Positions 26,285 to 40,700 of a stretch of DNA of 64,000 nt are shown piece by piece. This DNA comes from Paraspadella gotoi (lineage: Eukaryota; Chaetognatha). The translations under genes and the position numbers were made by a program. Location of the stretch: contig CM119269.1 in assembly GCA_051294375.1 (NCBI GenBank), positions 13,114,790-13,178,789 on the forward strand, written 5' to 3'. A model generated the notes under the pieces. That model was not told the DNA's origin and did not search any database. It saw nothing but the letters and a program-made list of their open reading frames with translations. Position 1 is the first letter of the stretch; each line of letters starts with the position of its first letter.

Positions 26285-27753
26285 TTAATAATCCTTGCAA
26301 CGCTGTTTCGCGTTCATACTGAAACGACCAGCGCTGGTTCGACCCGTGTTGAGATCCTTGATCGACGCGCCCGATTCGCCCGTCTTGTTAAGAGGGCAGT
26401 ACCGGTTGGTATGAGCTTTGTCGCCGCTGGCGAAACATCGCGGGCAGACGTAATTGCGTAGAATGTGACAGGCGATGCGGCCGTCCTCGCCCTTCAGATC
26501 GTGAGTGGACCAAACCTCCACGGGCTCTTTGTTATTGAAGCAGAAGTTACACTTTTTGCCGCCCACGCCTCTCGGAACCAACAAGACGTCGGTAATTCCA
26601 CGAGACGAGCCGCTCGGATCGGGGTACCCGCTTCCGTCACCTGTCACGTCGACCCCGACGGTTCGTGGGATAACGCGAAACGTGGACCATTCTTCGGCGA
26701 TGCCGATTCCGAGGCGTTGCGATGGGCGGATCATCTCTTGAACCACGACGCTGCGAGTAAAGAAGTCGTCTTCCTCTAAGCCTAAGAGGCTTCGACGTTG
26801 CTGCATTAATTTGGCGTCGATCTCGTCGAAAGGCACCACCCTTGAGGGATGAAAATGAAAAATCAAAATTTTTTTAAAGATTTCACCAAACTCTTCGTCT
26901 GAATATTAATTTACTGTTGACGTCCCACCTTCCATTCTTATCAAAGCTCCGAGCAATTGCCTCTTGCTCCGATCTTAACAACCATCTCTCAGTCCTCAGG
27001 GCGGATGGCCTGTCATACTTTTCCAGGCCACGGAGGAGCGTATTGCGAATCCTGGATGGACACGCACTGTCGAAGAATCGATCGCTCAGTCCCGAATCCA
27101 GACCCGGGAATTCGTCGTCCTCGCCCACTTCGAACTGTGTCGAGGTTTCAAACTCGCTCACTAGAGGCGTGGAGGTTCGAGACGGCCGAAAGCGCTCACC
27201 CTCTCTTGAAGCAAAAATATCACCAACGATTTGGGGGCCACCCGTGGAGATCGGGCAAGAAGCTCGCCGACCGGAGGACGGCACGCCGGGAAAGAGACGT
27301 CCTAACTCTTCCCAGTACGAGGCTTCTACGGAATTGCGAGTGACCAAAGCGAGAAGCCCATCCCCGCGGCCGGACTGGACAACCTCGTTGGGCAAGGATC
27401 GCACGGGAGTAAGAGAATTCGTCGACGAGGAGAGGTCTGAGAGCGGCGTGATCTCATAACTGGGCGACAAGGGTTTGGGATCAAAGACCGCTTGACCGCA
27501 CTGCCTACAAAATCGAGAAATTAAGGATCGGTATAATAAGCGAATTTAGGAGACCAAATATTAATTTTTAAAGCAATAATAAAACTTACTCGATGAAAAG
27601 TTCGATGGAGCCGGTCGTGCTGACCGAATAGCGATCCGGCGAGTGGGCATTTCGGACGATTTCCATAGGATATTCCACGTCCGACCCCGTGATCGGCTCC
27701 TCGAGCCCGTCCGCCGTTTTCCGGTAGCGGACGGCCGGCTTCAACGTACGCAT
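26285..27753 (-). CDS. nanos: Nanos-type translational regulator
   Basis: RNA-binding translational repressor of germline and multipotent cells; with Pumilio it recruits the CCR4-NOT deadenylase. Three exons: 27590-27753, 26929-27504 and 26285-26840; 1296 bases, 431 aa. The zf-nanos domain lies at about residues 343-398 with both CCHC fingers intact: C-x2-C-x12-H-x10-C (CNFC...STHDLKGEDGRIAC) and C-x2-C-x7-H-x4-C (CPRCFASGDKAHTNRYC). The rest is unstructured, Ser- and acid-rich, with no recognisable NOT1-interacting motif. An in-frame stop precedes the ATG with no other ATG between. The 5' part is longer than in vertebrate nanos but typical of invertebrate forms. Exon 2 is joined at the GGAAG/gtggga donor because only that gives the in-phase RVVPFDE junction. 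Confidence 0.93.
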
Positions 27754-28056
27754 CTTCAGAGGAAACTTCTTTGAAAGGACTTTTACATTATTGGAAGATC
27801 GAGCTTGGATTCAAGGGAGTTTCGGATTAATTCTGAATTATGATCGCTTGGATTGCTCTGTTAAAGAAATATAATTATTAAATATAAAAATAAAAAAATA
27901 ATTTTCTTTAATATTGCAATTTCAAAATTCAATAACTAAACGTGCTATTTTTATTAGCCGTAAAAATCGCGGAAAATGAATTGAAAAAGAAGCGAGAGGC
28001 AACGATTGAGGTACGGTTTGCGCAATAATTGAATCGGGGCAGTCCGTTTTCGTTCT

Positions 28057-28101
<45 letters not shown>

Positions 28102-29237
28102 TCCTCGACGGTAGTAACTTCTAAAGAAGTCGGCACCTTTGAAGAAAATGTCAAAAGTTGCGACATCTTTTGAAGGAAAATGCCGGCGAAACGTCATCTT
28201 TGGATTTTTTTTTAAATGCGAAAGAAATAACTACGAAATTCCTGAATTCATCTCGTGACTGCTGTTTCAGCCCTACTCAATGGGGTGAGTCAAAAATTTA
28301 GAATTATTACATGCTCAAACGAAAATTTATACATTTTGAAGTATACTTTCAATGGACAAAACATTTCTTATGTGGCTCTATACCCAAATAATTATTTTTT
28401 TAATATTTATTTATAAATAGGAAAGGCCAAAAATTTTTTTCAGAATTTTTAAATTTTAAGACCAGATTCAGATAGCTCATAAAGTATAAAGTATAAAGTA
28501 TAATTCTTTTTTAAATATTTTCATGTTAAGTGAGTCAAAAATAAGAAAAACCGTAAAAAATCATCATCATCATCATCTTTTGATAATTTTATCATTTTTT
28601 TTATATTTTCACATAGAAAACGTAAGAATTTTTAAAAGCTGTAATTATATTTCTTGTTTAACTTTTTATGCTCTATCAGAATCCATCAAAAAATTTTAAG
28701 ATTTAAAAAAAAAAATTTTATAATGTAAAAAAAGACAAGTAATATTTAATGTATTAATCAAGACGTATAATGTAAATTTTTTTTGAAAATGATTGCTTAA
28801 ATATTTAGTCAAGACAACTAAAAATACTTTGCTAATAGTCGAAATTTTATATTATCTCTGGAGTTGGTCCCTAGCTGAAACGCCATTTTCTTTTTTTCCC
28901 AAAAAATAATTTACTTGATATTAATAGGTGTAGCTAGCTATTTGTAACTGTATTTCATTTAAAAAAAACAGTCTAGTTTTAAAATAAAAGGTTCACCAAA
29001 ACAATTTCCAAATGAGATTAAAACAAATATTAGAAATTTCTAAAAAATAAAAAAATAAAAAAGTTCTAGCACTGATTTTCTGCCACTGAGTTGTGCTATT
29101 AATAAAAATATAGGTGTTCTCGTAAAACTTTACAAAGAAAGCCATCTTCTTAGACGCACAACAGTCACCCAAACCGATGAGACTCGCGGGAAAAGACTTC
29201 GACCAATAAAACGAATCAATTATTCGGCAACAGCCAA
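27754..29237. other. Spacer nanos 5' / lysozyme 3' with CT microsatellite
   Basis: Both neighbours are on the minus strand. The first few hundred bases are likely nanos promoter. A (CT)n run lies at 28062-28098. The rest is AT-rich, without recognisable genes. Confidence 0.55.
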
Positions 29238-31018
29238 TCAAATGTATCCGTTTCGTCGCAGGTAACGCGCCCGCGCGATTACGTCGTTGGAATAGTCTCG
29301 ACCGGTAGTGCCTCCGTCGACGTTCTCGTAAGATTGAATTCCATTTGGGCCTCCATTGTATGCGGCTATGGCGCCTGGCAATAAAGAGGCCCAGTAAAAA
29401 TTTTCAAATGAACTTATGTCAAGACTAACTTTTTAGTTGCGCCGCGAGTACTCTATAAGGCACTTTTCGGTCGGTACGTCGGCCTGTCCTACTTACGTTA
29501 AAAACGATTATAATTTAGTTTGTTGCTCATTTGTTAAAAATCAAATCTAAGCGATTACTGGCGCCGTCTTTTGTTTTTTAAAAAAAGATAAGTAAAAAGA
29601 AAAGTAATGCGGCGCAACACCTTGGAATAACCGTTCCTTGTTATTTTGACTCTAAACCTTTCATGAGCATGTTCTTGTCCCAGTCCTTGAATTTGTCGGC
29701 TCCTTTCCACCAAGGGTCGCTATGATCGATGCCCCTGAGTTTGTTGTACATGATGATCAACACCTCCATAGCTTTTTCCATTGCCAGGGCCGAGTCCCAT
29801 TCACCCTGGCAATATTTTGGCCAATAACCGCAGTGAACCTGTTCGTCAACGTGGTTAGGACAGTTTTCGTTAGGTCAACATTTCTGGAAACTCAATCAAT
29901 ATTCAAAACATGTTACCGCTTTTTGTCCAAAGAACAACCTGCAAGAGACCTAAGGAATTTCCGGCAGCGTTGTAGCCGTTCCACTCTTTCCGCAAACCGT
30001 ACCCCGAACGAGTCTCTCTGTTAAAAACTACTCGATACTCATCAATCTTCTAAAAAAGATCGACGTTGATACTCATAACAGACGGTGTCACCTGCTCGTC
30101 ATGGCGGCGATGATGGCCGGATCAATTCCCGTCTTCTCGGCGACGCTGAGGAATTTGTCTTTGTAGCTCAGCGCCCTCTTAAGATCGAACTGCATCATAT
30201 TCTCCGAAGCAGCCACACCTATTTATATACGGAGACCCCAACCTTTTTACTAAATTGACTATATACTACCGTACGGGATAGTATTACTATCATAGTAACA
30301 TTATGTTTTTGGTTAAAGATTATGATTATGTTTTGCCCAAAAAAATTATTTTGTTACAGATTTTTTGTTCTTTCGCTACAGATGGTCTGTGAATATTTTT
30401 TCTTTAATTTCTCATTTTCACTAAATTTAGTGAAATCTTTAAAACCAGTTTTTGAATACACAAGGCCCTTACCTGTGACCTTTTGTCCGTCAGCGCTGGA
30501 TGTCCCGGGAGCGGCTCCGGTCGTGTCAATGGACATGAGGTCCCCCCAAGATTTGTAAACGATGTTGCGGAGGTCATAATATTTATTATATCGCGGAGAC
30601 GATATGTTCGCCACGGCTTCCGGAGGGACGTGTCAGATTCATTTCATTTTTTTATGAATTGAAGTCGGATTCGAGGATGATTACATTTTTTGATAATTAT
30701 AGATAAAGTAATATGCGTAGAATATCTTTTTTAGGTGGATTCAGCGCATTATTTTAGTACCATGCAGGGTAGAAAAGTTACCATTCCAAAGCGTCGTATG
30801 GCTCTTTCTATCTACGTGTTTCAATAGAGTAATGTGAACAATATTTGATACCTCAAATTTTATCAGCAACAATGCGGGGCTAAAGGTTTTATTAGATCAA
30901 AAATTATTGTAAACAAATGTTGCGATTTTAAACGGGATGCGAGCAAAGCAGAATATTTGATTCATTTTATCTTTTATATACTAATACTAAAAATAGCAAA
31001 AAAAATTATGAATAACAT
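29238..31018 (-). CDS. Goose-type (G-type) lysozyme, secreted
   Basis: Glycoside hydrolase family 23 enzyme cleaving peptidoglycan. Six in-phase exons: 30988-31018, 30473-30616, 30092-30218, 29939-30017, 29658-29838 and 29238-29374; 699 bases, 232 aa. Exon 1 encodes a short hydrophobic signal ([10 protein letters not shown]) running into TVANISSP. The GEWL fold follows in order: [31 protein letters not shown] (with the catalytic Glu of the SRE-T-R-SG motif), [31 protein letters not shown], then AIAAYNGGP and the C-terminal [11 protein letters not shown]. Length is slightly above the goose enzyme. It starts only 53 bases downstream of the stop of the chitin-binding gene on the same strand. The exon 1 assignment rests on phase and signal-peptide character and is the weakest part. 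Confidence 0.88.
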
Positions 31019-31071
31019 AAAATTATATATTGTCAGGTGGCATTGACTGACGTGACGAATGACTTTTATCC

Positions 31072-31860
31072 TCATCCTCCTCTGACTCCGTGGAGTCGCC
31101 AGGTCATCGACTCCTCTTCCTCCTCACCTTCTCTCCATCTCCTCATGATCTCCTCAGGATCGTCGGGGTCGCGACGCCGCGTCTCCTCGTCAACGTCGTC
31201 GAAGTGACGGAGTCCGTCGTTGCCTTGGGTACTCTCCGCGTCCGAAGATAAAGTCGGAATCGGGATCGCTTCCAACGCTGTGGGGAAGAAAAAGGATATT
31301 CAAATAAATATAAAAATGGATAAATGTTTGTGTAAATTAATTAATTAATCGATCCCCGATCGGCCAAACCTTTGGAAAGCTGCTTGTCGCAGTCTACGTT
31401 CTTCTTCCAGTCGCACTTCCGGTCCCTTTGGTTCCACAGCCTCTGTCCTCCGCAGCGGAACTTCATGTCCACCCCGTTGGTGGTGCAGTAGTGGTATCCC
31501 TTGCAGTCGTTGGGGTCAGCGTAGAGGCCGGTCTTGTCCGGGCAGGCGAAAGCCACCTTGCCCCCGTTTTCCGCGCGGACTGGATTTTTGGATAGGTAAA
31601 GAGAAGGATACAAAGTTTAAAATTTATAACTAAGGCGAGTTTGGTTATTATTATTTATTGAACGGTACAAGACCGTAAAAAAATGTTTTGAGTATCTTAG
31701 CCACATTGTTGCTGATGTTACGACCTGTCAGGTACATACAATAACCGAAATAAAAACCGCGGTACGTCCACTAATGTACTAAATTAAAATAAGAAAAAAA
31801 CGTACCGACTGTTGAAATGACGAAAATTAAAAATTCTACAATGAAAAACGAAATTTCCAT
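31072..31860 (-). CDS. Secreted chitin-binding protein with one peritrophin-A (CBM14) domain and acidic tail
   Basis: Three in-phase exons: 31806-31860, 31370-31579 and 31072-31277; 471 bases, 156 aa. Exon 1 is a signal peptide (MEISFFIVEFLIFVISTV). Exon 2 is a complete CBM14 domain with six cysteines: FACPDKTGLYADPNDCKGYH (first two Cys), YC, FRC, then the aromatic WNQRDRKCDW and VDC. Exon 3 gives an acidic, probably disordered tail (DDVDEETRRRDPDDPEE; EEEEES) ending at a TGA. Chitin binding follows from the domain family. The next same-strand start codon, of the lysozyme, is 53 bases on, with no AATAAA between, suggesting co-transcription or a shared secretory/defence role. Confidence 0.85.
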
Positions 31861-33394
<1,534 letters not shown>

Positions 33395-33640
33395 ATGTCG
33401 GACGACGACGAATACGCTGTCGCTCCGCCACCGCCGCCGTCTCCGCCGCCGTCGCCGCGCCGGTTTCGCCTCGATGTTGACAACGACGACGGACGGCGAC
33501 ACCGTCTATCGCCGATAGCCCGCCGGGCGCTTAAAGCGGCGCCAGGGACGCCGGACGCAATTCGACGCCGCAGCGCGACGCCGCTTCTCTTTGGAACCAA
33601 ATGGGGAAAGTTTTACGACGCCGCTCAAGCCCTTAATCAG
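33395..33640 (+). CDS. TRPA1: TRPA alternative first exon A (Pro-rich N-terminus)
   Basis: Open from ATG 33395, ending at a phase-0 donor (AATCAG/gtaggg) compatible with the shared exon at 39036. 82 codons: acidic start (MSDDDEYAV), a proline run, an Arg-rich stretch, then [13 protein letters not shown]. Codon composition is GC-rich like real exons nearby. The distance to the shared exon is 5.4 kb. Confidence 0.65.
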
Positions 33641-34229
33641 GTAGGGGGAGCAAGTGGCAAGCATTTTGCAATTAGCATGAAAAGAGGTTGGGTGAGGACT
33701 TGCGTTTCTTTTTTACCACCTCACCCCTGACTTGACTTAATGGCAAAGCGTTTGAACACACCATCCTGGACAATCTTGATTTTCATCAACGTTTTCATTA
33801 TTTTTCGCTTCGTTGACAATTCGTAACGGTAATAGTGTAACCGTGCCCGTGAGAGGATCTGGACCCCATGATGGCAACCGGTCAGATGCCCCTCCCCTTA
33901 CTGTGGCACTTATATCCGAATTCAGGTTCGGTTTAATAGATTAGTGAAATTTGATTAGTTTAATTGGTTAAGTTTAATTAGTTAATTTAAGTTTCTCTGA
34001 ATTCGGATTTTAGTTTTATAGAATCTAATCTCGGTTAAATACAGCTCGTTAACCTCAATTATATAAATTCATGGTTCTGTTCTTATTTTATAACTTTTTT
34101 CGTGATTGTTGGATGTACGTTGTGGTTGTTCATTTTTAAAAAAAATTAATTTAAATTAAAAATCTATCTTCTATTTTCTATAATATATAATCGAGTTCTG
34201 TTTACCTTTTATCCCCAACGACGTCGTTG

Positions 34230-34301
<72 letters not shown>

Positions 34302-34452
34302 AACGGAACTCGCAAAAGCGTTTTTACTCCGTCTGTTTATCGCTTCACTGGAAACGGAAGCCGAGGTTCATTTGCAAATTTCTCTCCGGTTCCATAGCCG
34401 AAGAAAATCTTGCCGTTCTTACGAAAAATCCCTAGCTACTCTTAAATCCTAT

Positions 34453-34547
<95 letters not shown>

Positions 34548-36176
34548 CATGATAGCACCACGAAAGCATGAGCCAGCTAACCAACGCGGGAGTAGTTGGT
34601 TTCGAGCTCAGCACGGACTTGGCGCAGGATAAACATTAATTTTGGTTTCGTCTTCTCCCCCCCCCAAAAAAAAAAATCGATTTTCGCGCTGCGTCGAGCG
34701 TCGAGCGCCACGATAAACTATAGAGGTCTACCACTAGAGATCAGTTTATATTTTTCGAATTCTTACGGAAACCAGAGACTGGGTTCTAACTTATCTTGGC
34801 CCCGTCCCCTGCGGCGACGGTTTTGAAAATATTTGATTTTGATTTTCTACAGCACATTACAATTTACACGACGAAACGATCAATCAAAAACGGTGTTATC
34901 AGCACAAAAGGAAAACAATTTTAAAAGTTTTAAATGACTTAATCAATTTTTAAAGGCGGCCTTCTTTTACTTTAAAGATTATTAAAAAAAGTGTACTTTT
35001 AAGCGACAAATTACAATTAATACACGAAACTGTTATTCAAAAATGTAGTATATTAGAAGCTAACGAATGCATAGCGTCTGGATCAAGCCTAACGAAAAAT
35101 ACAACATTAGACTTTTTAAATTATTTTATAACTTCAATCATTTCTCGGTTTTTACCCGAGTTACATCACAAATGAACTCAATTACCGCTGAGCTCCGGTT
35201 AACCGCCGGTTCAGGGCCATGTCTCTATCTCCCTAATCGCTCTCGAGATCTCGCTGTCTCCCCTTAATTTTTCCCTCGCGATATTCCACCAAAAATCTGT
35301 CTTAATTAGCAACGCCGACTTTTTTAAATATTTTTTTCGTATTCGGCCTTCGACGACCGAATTCCTCATTTATATTTCTCGTTTAAAATAAATAAAAATA
35401 AATAAATTTTTAAAAAAATTCCAAAAATCTCAAATAACTCCTCTCCCCCCATCTCTCCGATTGGTCGTCCAGAATAATCGTCGTCCAATCAGAGATCGAG
35501 AAATTCGACGTATTCGTTGTTTATTCTGTTCTACCTGAACTCGGTTTCGGCGACGAAACTTGAAAAAAAAAGAGAATTTAATCTTTTTCTTTTATTCTCG
35601 CTGTTTGTTCTCTCGAGTCGGATCGAGAAATAAAAAAAGAAGATTTGCAAATAAGGTCTCTGACGTTAAATTGACTTTGCTACCTTACTCGACTCCTATA
35701 TTTCTAAACTTACCCAACCTTTACTCTCGTCCTTACCGCGAATCGGCTTTTATGAAAAACTCGATTCGCCCTGAAATCGACGACCGAAATTCTTGCCTCA
35801 CCCGTCGCTATGACAACGAAAACAATAACAACAACTACGAAGGAGCTCTTCGCGGAATTGGCGTGACTCGACGAAGGCGAAGCTCCGTAGCACCGCAGTC
35901 GCCGGCGGCACCGCAATCCGCTTCTCCGTCCTCCTCGCCCGCCGATCGTCGCCCTCGCCTCCCGGGGATGTCGACGAGCTGTTGCGGCGGAGACTCCGAC
36001 TCGATCGAACTCAAAGACTTTGAACTCGGACGAAACGAGGACGACAGCAAGAATGACAAAGGGTCGCACAGCAACCAATTACTGCTCAAGGATTTGAATC
36101 GCGCCACCGGTAGTGTAGTAATAAGTTTATTGATCAATCCAAGCGCTGCGATTTCACTATCATCACGAAAATCACC

Positions 36177-36229
<53 letters not shown>

Positions 36230-37604
36230 TTAACGGAGTCGTTTGTATTCATTATATCGATTCACTTATAGTTTCCTTTACTTAAATCGTAACTGCTGAC
36301 TCCGCAGGAGTTATCCATTGATCGCTCACTCAACCAAAACCACTTAAACACGATCCGTCAAACACCGTAACCCAACTAAAAACCACCCAAACTCCACCAA
36401 AACGACTCAAACTCAATCAAAACAACCCAAACTCAACCATGGCCACCCAAACTCAACCAAAACCACCCAAACTCAACCATGACCACCCAAACTCAACCAA
36501 AACCACCCAATCTCAACCAAAACCACCCAAAATCAACCAAAACTACCCAAACTCAACCAAAACCACCCTAACCCTCAGGCTTACCGACAGACGAACCCGA
36601 CGGCATCGGCCGACGCTATCAATTCGCCAAGAAACCCAAACAACAAAAGATCATGAATTCCAACGAAAATTATCAGTTCGACTCACTACATCAGGTGATG
36701 AATATAAGGAGCTGATGGGGTTGGGGAGGGAGAAATTCTGGGGGATGCGTGGAGTCTGGAGCAGTTTAAGGATGGGGGGGAGAAGAAAGAAAGTGGCAAA
36801 CGAAAAACAATTCTGTCGTGATCGTTATTATCTCCGTACGATTGACGGGATGATCCAAAAAATCGACATTAGTAATGATAACATTTGACGAAACGTGGCA
36901 AGTATAGAATGTTGATTTTTAATTTATATCGAAACGAAACAATGTGTACTTTGCCTCACCCCGTAAATTAATCCTCGAGAGCATAGTCTATTCGGCCTTA
37001 TTTCTCGGAACAGCCACATTTAGTTAAGGTTAAGGTTTAAATTAGTGATTTAGATTACAAATTAGGTAAATGTTTAGGGTTAGGGATTAGGGTTAAGGAT
37101 TAGGGTTTAAGGTAAGTGGTTAGGGTTATAGATTATGGATAAAGGGTTGGGGTTTAAGGTTATTGTGAAATTGTAAAATTTTATTTAAACAAAGATTTTT
37201 ATTCCGTAACAAGAGTCGAAACATGTACGTTTCTTAATTGAATATTAAATATTAAATATTAAATATTAAGAATAAAATTAAATTCAGGGATAAAGGAACG
37301 GAAATAGGGCGCTCTGGGAAAAGAGAGACAACAATTCCTTATTCTCAGTTTTTTTTTATAATTCCAAATCACACACGCACTCAATCCCTTCTGCTCGGCT
37401 ATTGGTCGCGGTCATCGTAGCCTTGTTTTTGCATTGGCAGAAAATTACATCGAGAATTCGTTTTGAGGATTTCCATTGGGGAAACTGTCCTCGCGAAGAC
37501 AATGTTGNNNNNNNNNNAAATCATTACTCTCTCTGAGACTCGAATTCTGTTTTTTCATGAATAAAAGGAAAACGAAATCCAACCGGTTTCTCGCTCCTGA
37601 AAAT

Positions 37605-37703
<99 letters not shown>

Positions 37704-40700
37704 GTCACTGTCCTACAGACAGAGTAAATGTAATTTACGCCCTGTTACTTTTTTATCACGAGACACGAGGAAGAAAATGAGAAGACAAAAAAAATGACGC
37801 CAACCAAAAACAGTTGAAGCGCTGCAACCATTCAGAACATTTTCCCATTGAAAACAGTGGATAACGCCTGTTTGTTCGCTTAATTGTTCGCCTCTTTGCT
37901 GTTCGTTCGCTTCGTTCGCTCCTTCGTTCACTTTCCCAATGAAAAGCCTTGGATATTCGGAGCTGCGACTCCATGGCAGCGGAAACGACGACGACGACGA
38001 CAACGACGATAATAACGTCGAGGGCGACGACGATGGAGATCGGGAATTGTTAGACGGCGACGATGACAACGACGATGACAACGACGATGACAACGACGAC
38101 GTGAACAACAACGACGCTGAAAATGCGGAAGAAAAACCAGCAAACAACGGGCACCTTAGTGAGTTTTTTAGCCTACGAAATAAATGCAATATAAAATGAT
38201 ATTTTCAATATAATTATCAGTATCAAAATATTTACGATCTCTATCACGCCCCTCGCAATCGTCCGCGAAGACGCTTCGCGCTTCCACGTCTCCCCCGCGA
38301 GCCCCAATGGGGTCCCTGCCACTCACTTTCCACCCGTCACCCCCGTCTCGCCCACAATCTCCGTCCAATTCCATCGCGACGACGACGATGATCTACTCCG
38401 CAAAGATTCGACCAAGTCGACGACGTCCTCGGTCTTCGATCCCGCGGTGGCGCGTCGAACGGCCTACGAGCGGTTCGTCGATCAGCAGAGAGTCGCCTCT
38501 TACAATCCGCAGGACACAATTGATTCGGTCAATTGGAGATTTTACGCCGACGCGCAAAGGGACAAGAATTGGTGGATCTTTCAGGTGGCGCCGGAGGGTG
38601 GCCGTTGAGGGTTGGCGCGAAGGGTGGCGCGGAGATTTGGGGCGTGGAGGATATAAAGCCTTACTTAATGGTCTTGTGTGAAAATAGTTCACTTTCAACG
38701 CTTATTAGCGATTTCTTGAATTTCGGCCAACACTGGTAGTCAATAACCCCCCCCCCCAAAAAAAAAGACAAAGGGAAATCAAAAATGTGATTTCTGTTAA
38801 GAATTGCCTTTTTTAGGTCATCCAAACCGTGGCAAAACGTGGCGAAACTTGTCACGGAATTTAACAATTTTATCAACTTTTTTCATCCACGTTCCAGTTG
38901 TGACTTGTGAGAGAACCTGTTATGACATCTGTGACGAGCTGTTGTTGTTGCGGTTTCCTTTCCGACCGGTCCGATGTTCTTTTGTAAATCGAGATGGATT
39001 TTTAACACGAATCTCTTTTCATTTTTTTCCTCCAGACGGCGAGAGATGGAGACCCCGAACAAATGCGCAAAGTTTTGGAGGACATCACCGGCGACGAAGA
39101 GAAAGTCAGACAAAAGGTCAACGTCCATGACGAAGACTCTCTCAGTCCTTTGCACTACGCAGCGCGATACAACCATCTGGAAATTGTTCAGCTACTTGTG
39201 GAAAAGGGAGCAGGTTAATGAATGAATGAATTAATTGTTCAGCTACTTGTGGAAAAGGAAGCAGGTTGATGAATGAATGAATTAATTGTACAGCTACTTG
39301 TGGAAAAGGGAGCAGGTTGATGAATGAATGAATTAATTGTTCAGCTACTTGTGGAAAAAGGAGCAGGTTGATGAATGAATGAATTAATTGTTCAGATACT
39401 TGTGGAAAAAGGAGCTTATTGAATGAATAAATGAATTAATGATAGAATTAATTATTAACGAAAAGAAGGAATAAATGAATATGGGAATGATTGAATGGAA
39501 TGAATATGGAATTAATGAAGATAACGATTAACGAATTTTGATACTGTTATACAAAACTATCAACCAAGCAATCATATCAATTCTAGATGTCAACAATCTG
39601 GGCGAAGATGGCGCCACCCCCCTTCATTTTGCCGCCAGATACAAAAGAGACACCAGAGGTCGGAACAGTAGCGGCTTGAGCCCCAACAGTGATACCAAGG
39701 TGAAACAACGATTATAAAAAAAGAAATGAAAACGGTAAAAGAGTATGAATCACGACGAATTATCGGTTTTAAACGTTTAATAGTATTAATAGTATTTTCG
39801 GGATAAATTCCATTAGTTCATCAGATATTTTTTAGCAGTACTACGTTGTCGCGCGCTCGCAACGGACCTTAGACTTTTTAAGTCTTAATTTAATTTTTTC
39901 CATTTTTTAAAATTAAAATTGAAAACCGAACACCAGGTTCGACGTCTCAGCGCACCCTCTCCCCCTTGTCCTCGAACGATGGTACGACAACTCCCCCGCG
40001 TTTTCTTATATATTTACAAATAGAAACAAACCTTTAAAATAGAACATTTGCAGGAGTAAGTAATTTATTATTCAGATAAAGGAACGAATTAATTTGATTT
40101 TCACTAATTCACCAATGCCATACGAATGAAGTTCACGGTAAAAAGCTTGGATGGAGGAAAGCTTGCTTAAAAATGCTTGTCCAGGAAAACGGGGATGCAC
40201 GCAATGCCTTGAAATCTATGCAAAATCTGGTTCAGGGAAGTTTCTTCCCCCCCCCCCACGAATGAGAGTTTCTCACCGCGACGAGCGTCGAAGATGTAGA
40301 TCGTTTTATAAATTTTGGTGTCATGGGGTTTTTTTTTTTTACATCGTACAAACTTTACGAAATGAACTGATTAACCAGCGGGTAATAACCACGTCCCATT
40401 TGGATAATTTAAATCTCAATTTTCTCTTTCACTCTCTTTCTCTCCCATTCGCGATCAAGTCCATGACGTTTCAAGACAACGAAGAAGAGGAAGAGGAAGA
40501 GGACGAGTCTGATCTGCAGGACGCGGCCGATCTTTACATAGGCGATCAAGTCATTCGCTATTTGCTGCGGGAAGGAGCAGAGATCGATCTCATGGTGCGC
40601 GACAAAATTAGGGACATATTTTTTTAAAAAAGGGCTCCATTCATAGATTTAATATATAGTTAAGTTAGTTAGGAAAAGGGTTAGTTTAAAAGGGTTAGGA

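Noticed and set aside
26465-27459. Long plus-strand frames opposite nanos
   Set aside because: Antisense shadows of GC-rich nanos exons 2 and 3; the minus strand carries the conserved zinc fingers.
36375-36571. CRISPR array
   Set aside because: Units are contiguous with no unique spacers and the window is eukaryotic; it is a 20-bp minisatellite. The 51-bp array at 39184 likewise has no spacers.
37023-37160. Telomere or subtelomere (TTAGGG-like words)
   Set aside because: The words are irregular, short and interrupted, recur at three other sites inside gene introns, and are bounded by inverted end motifs; better explained as part of a dispersed element.
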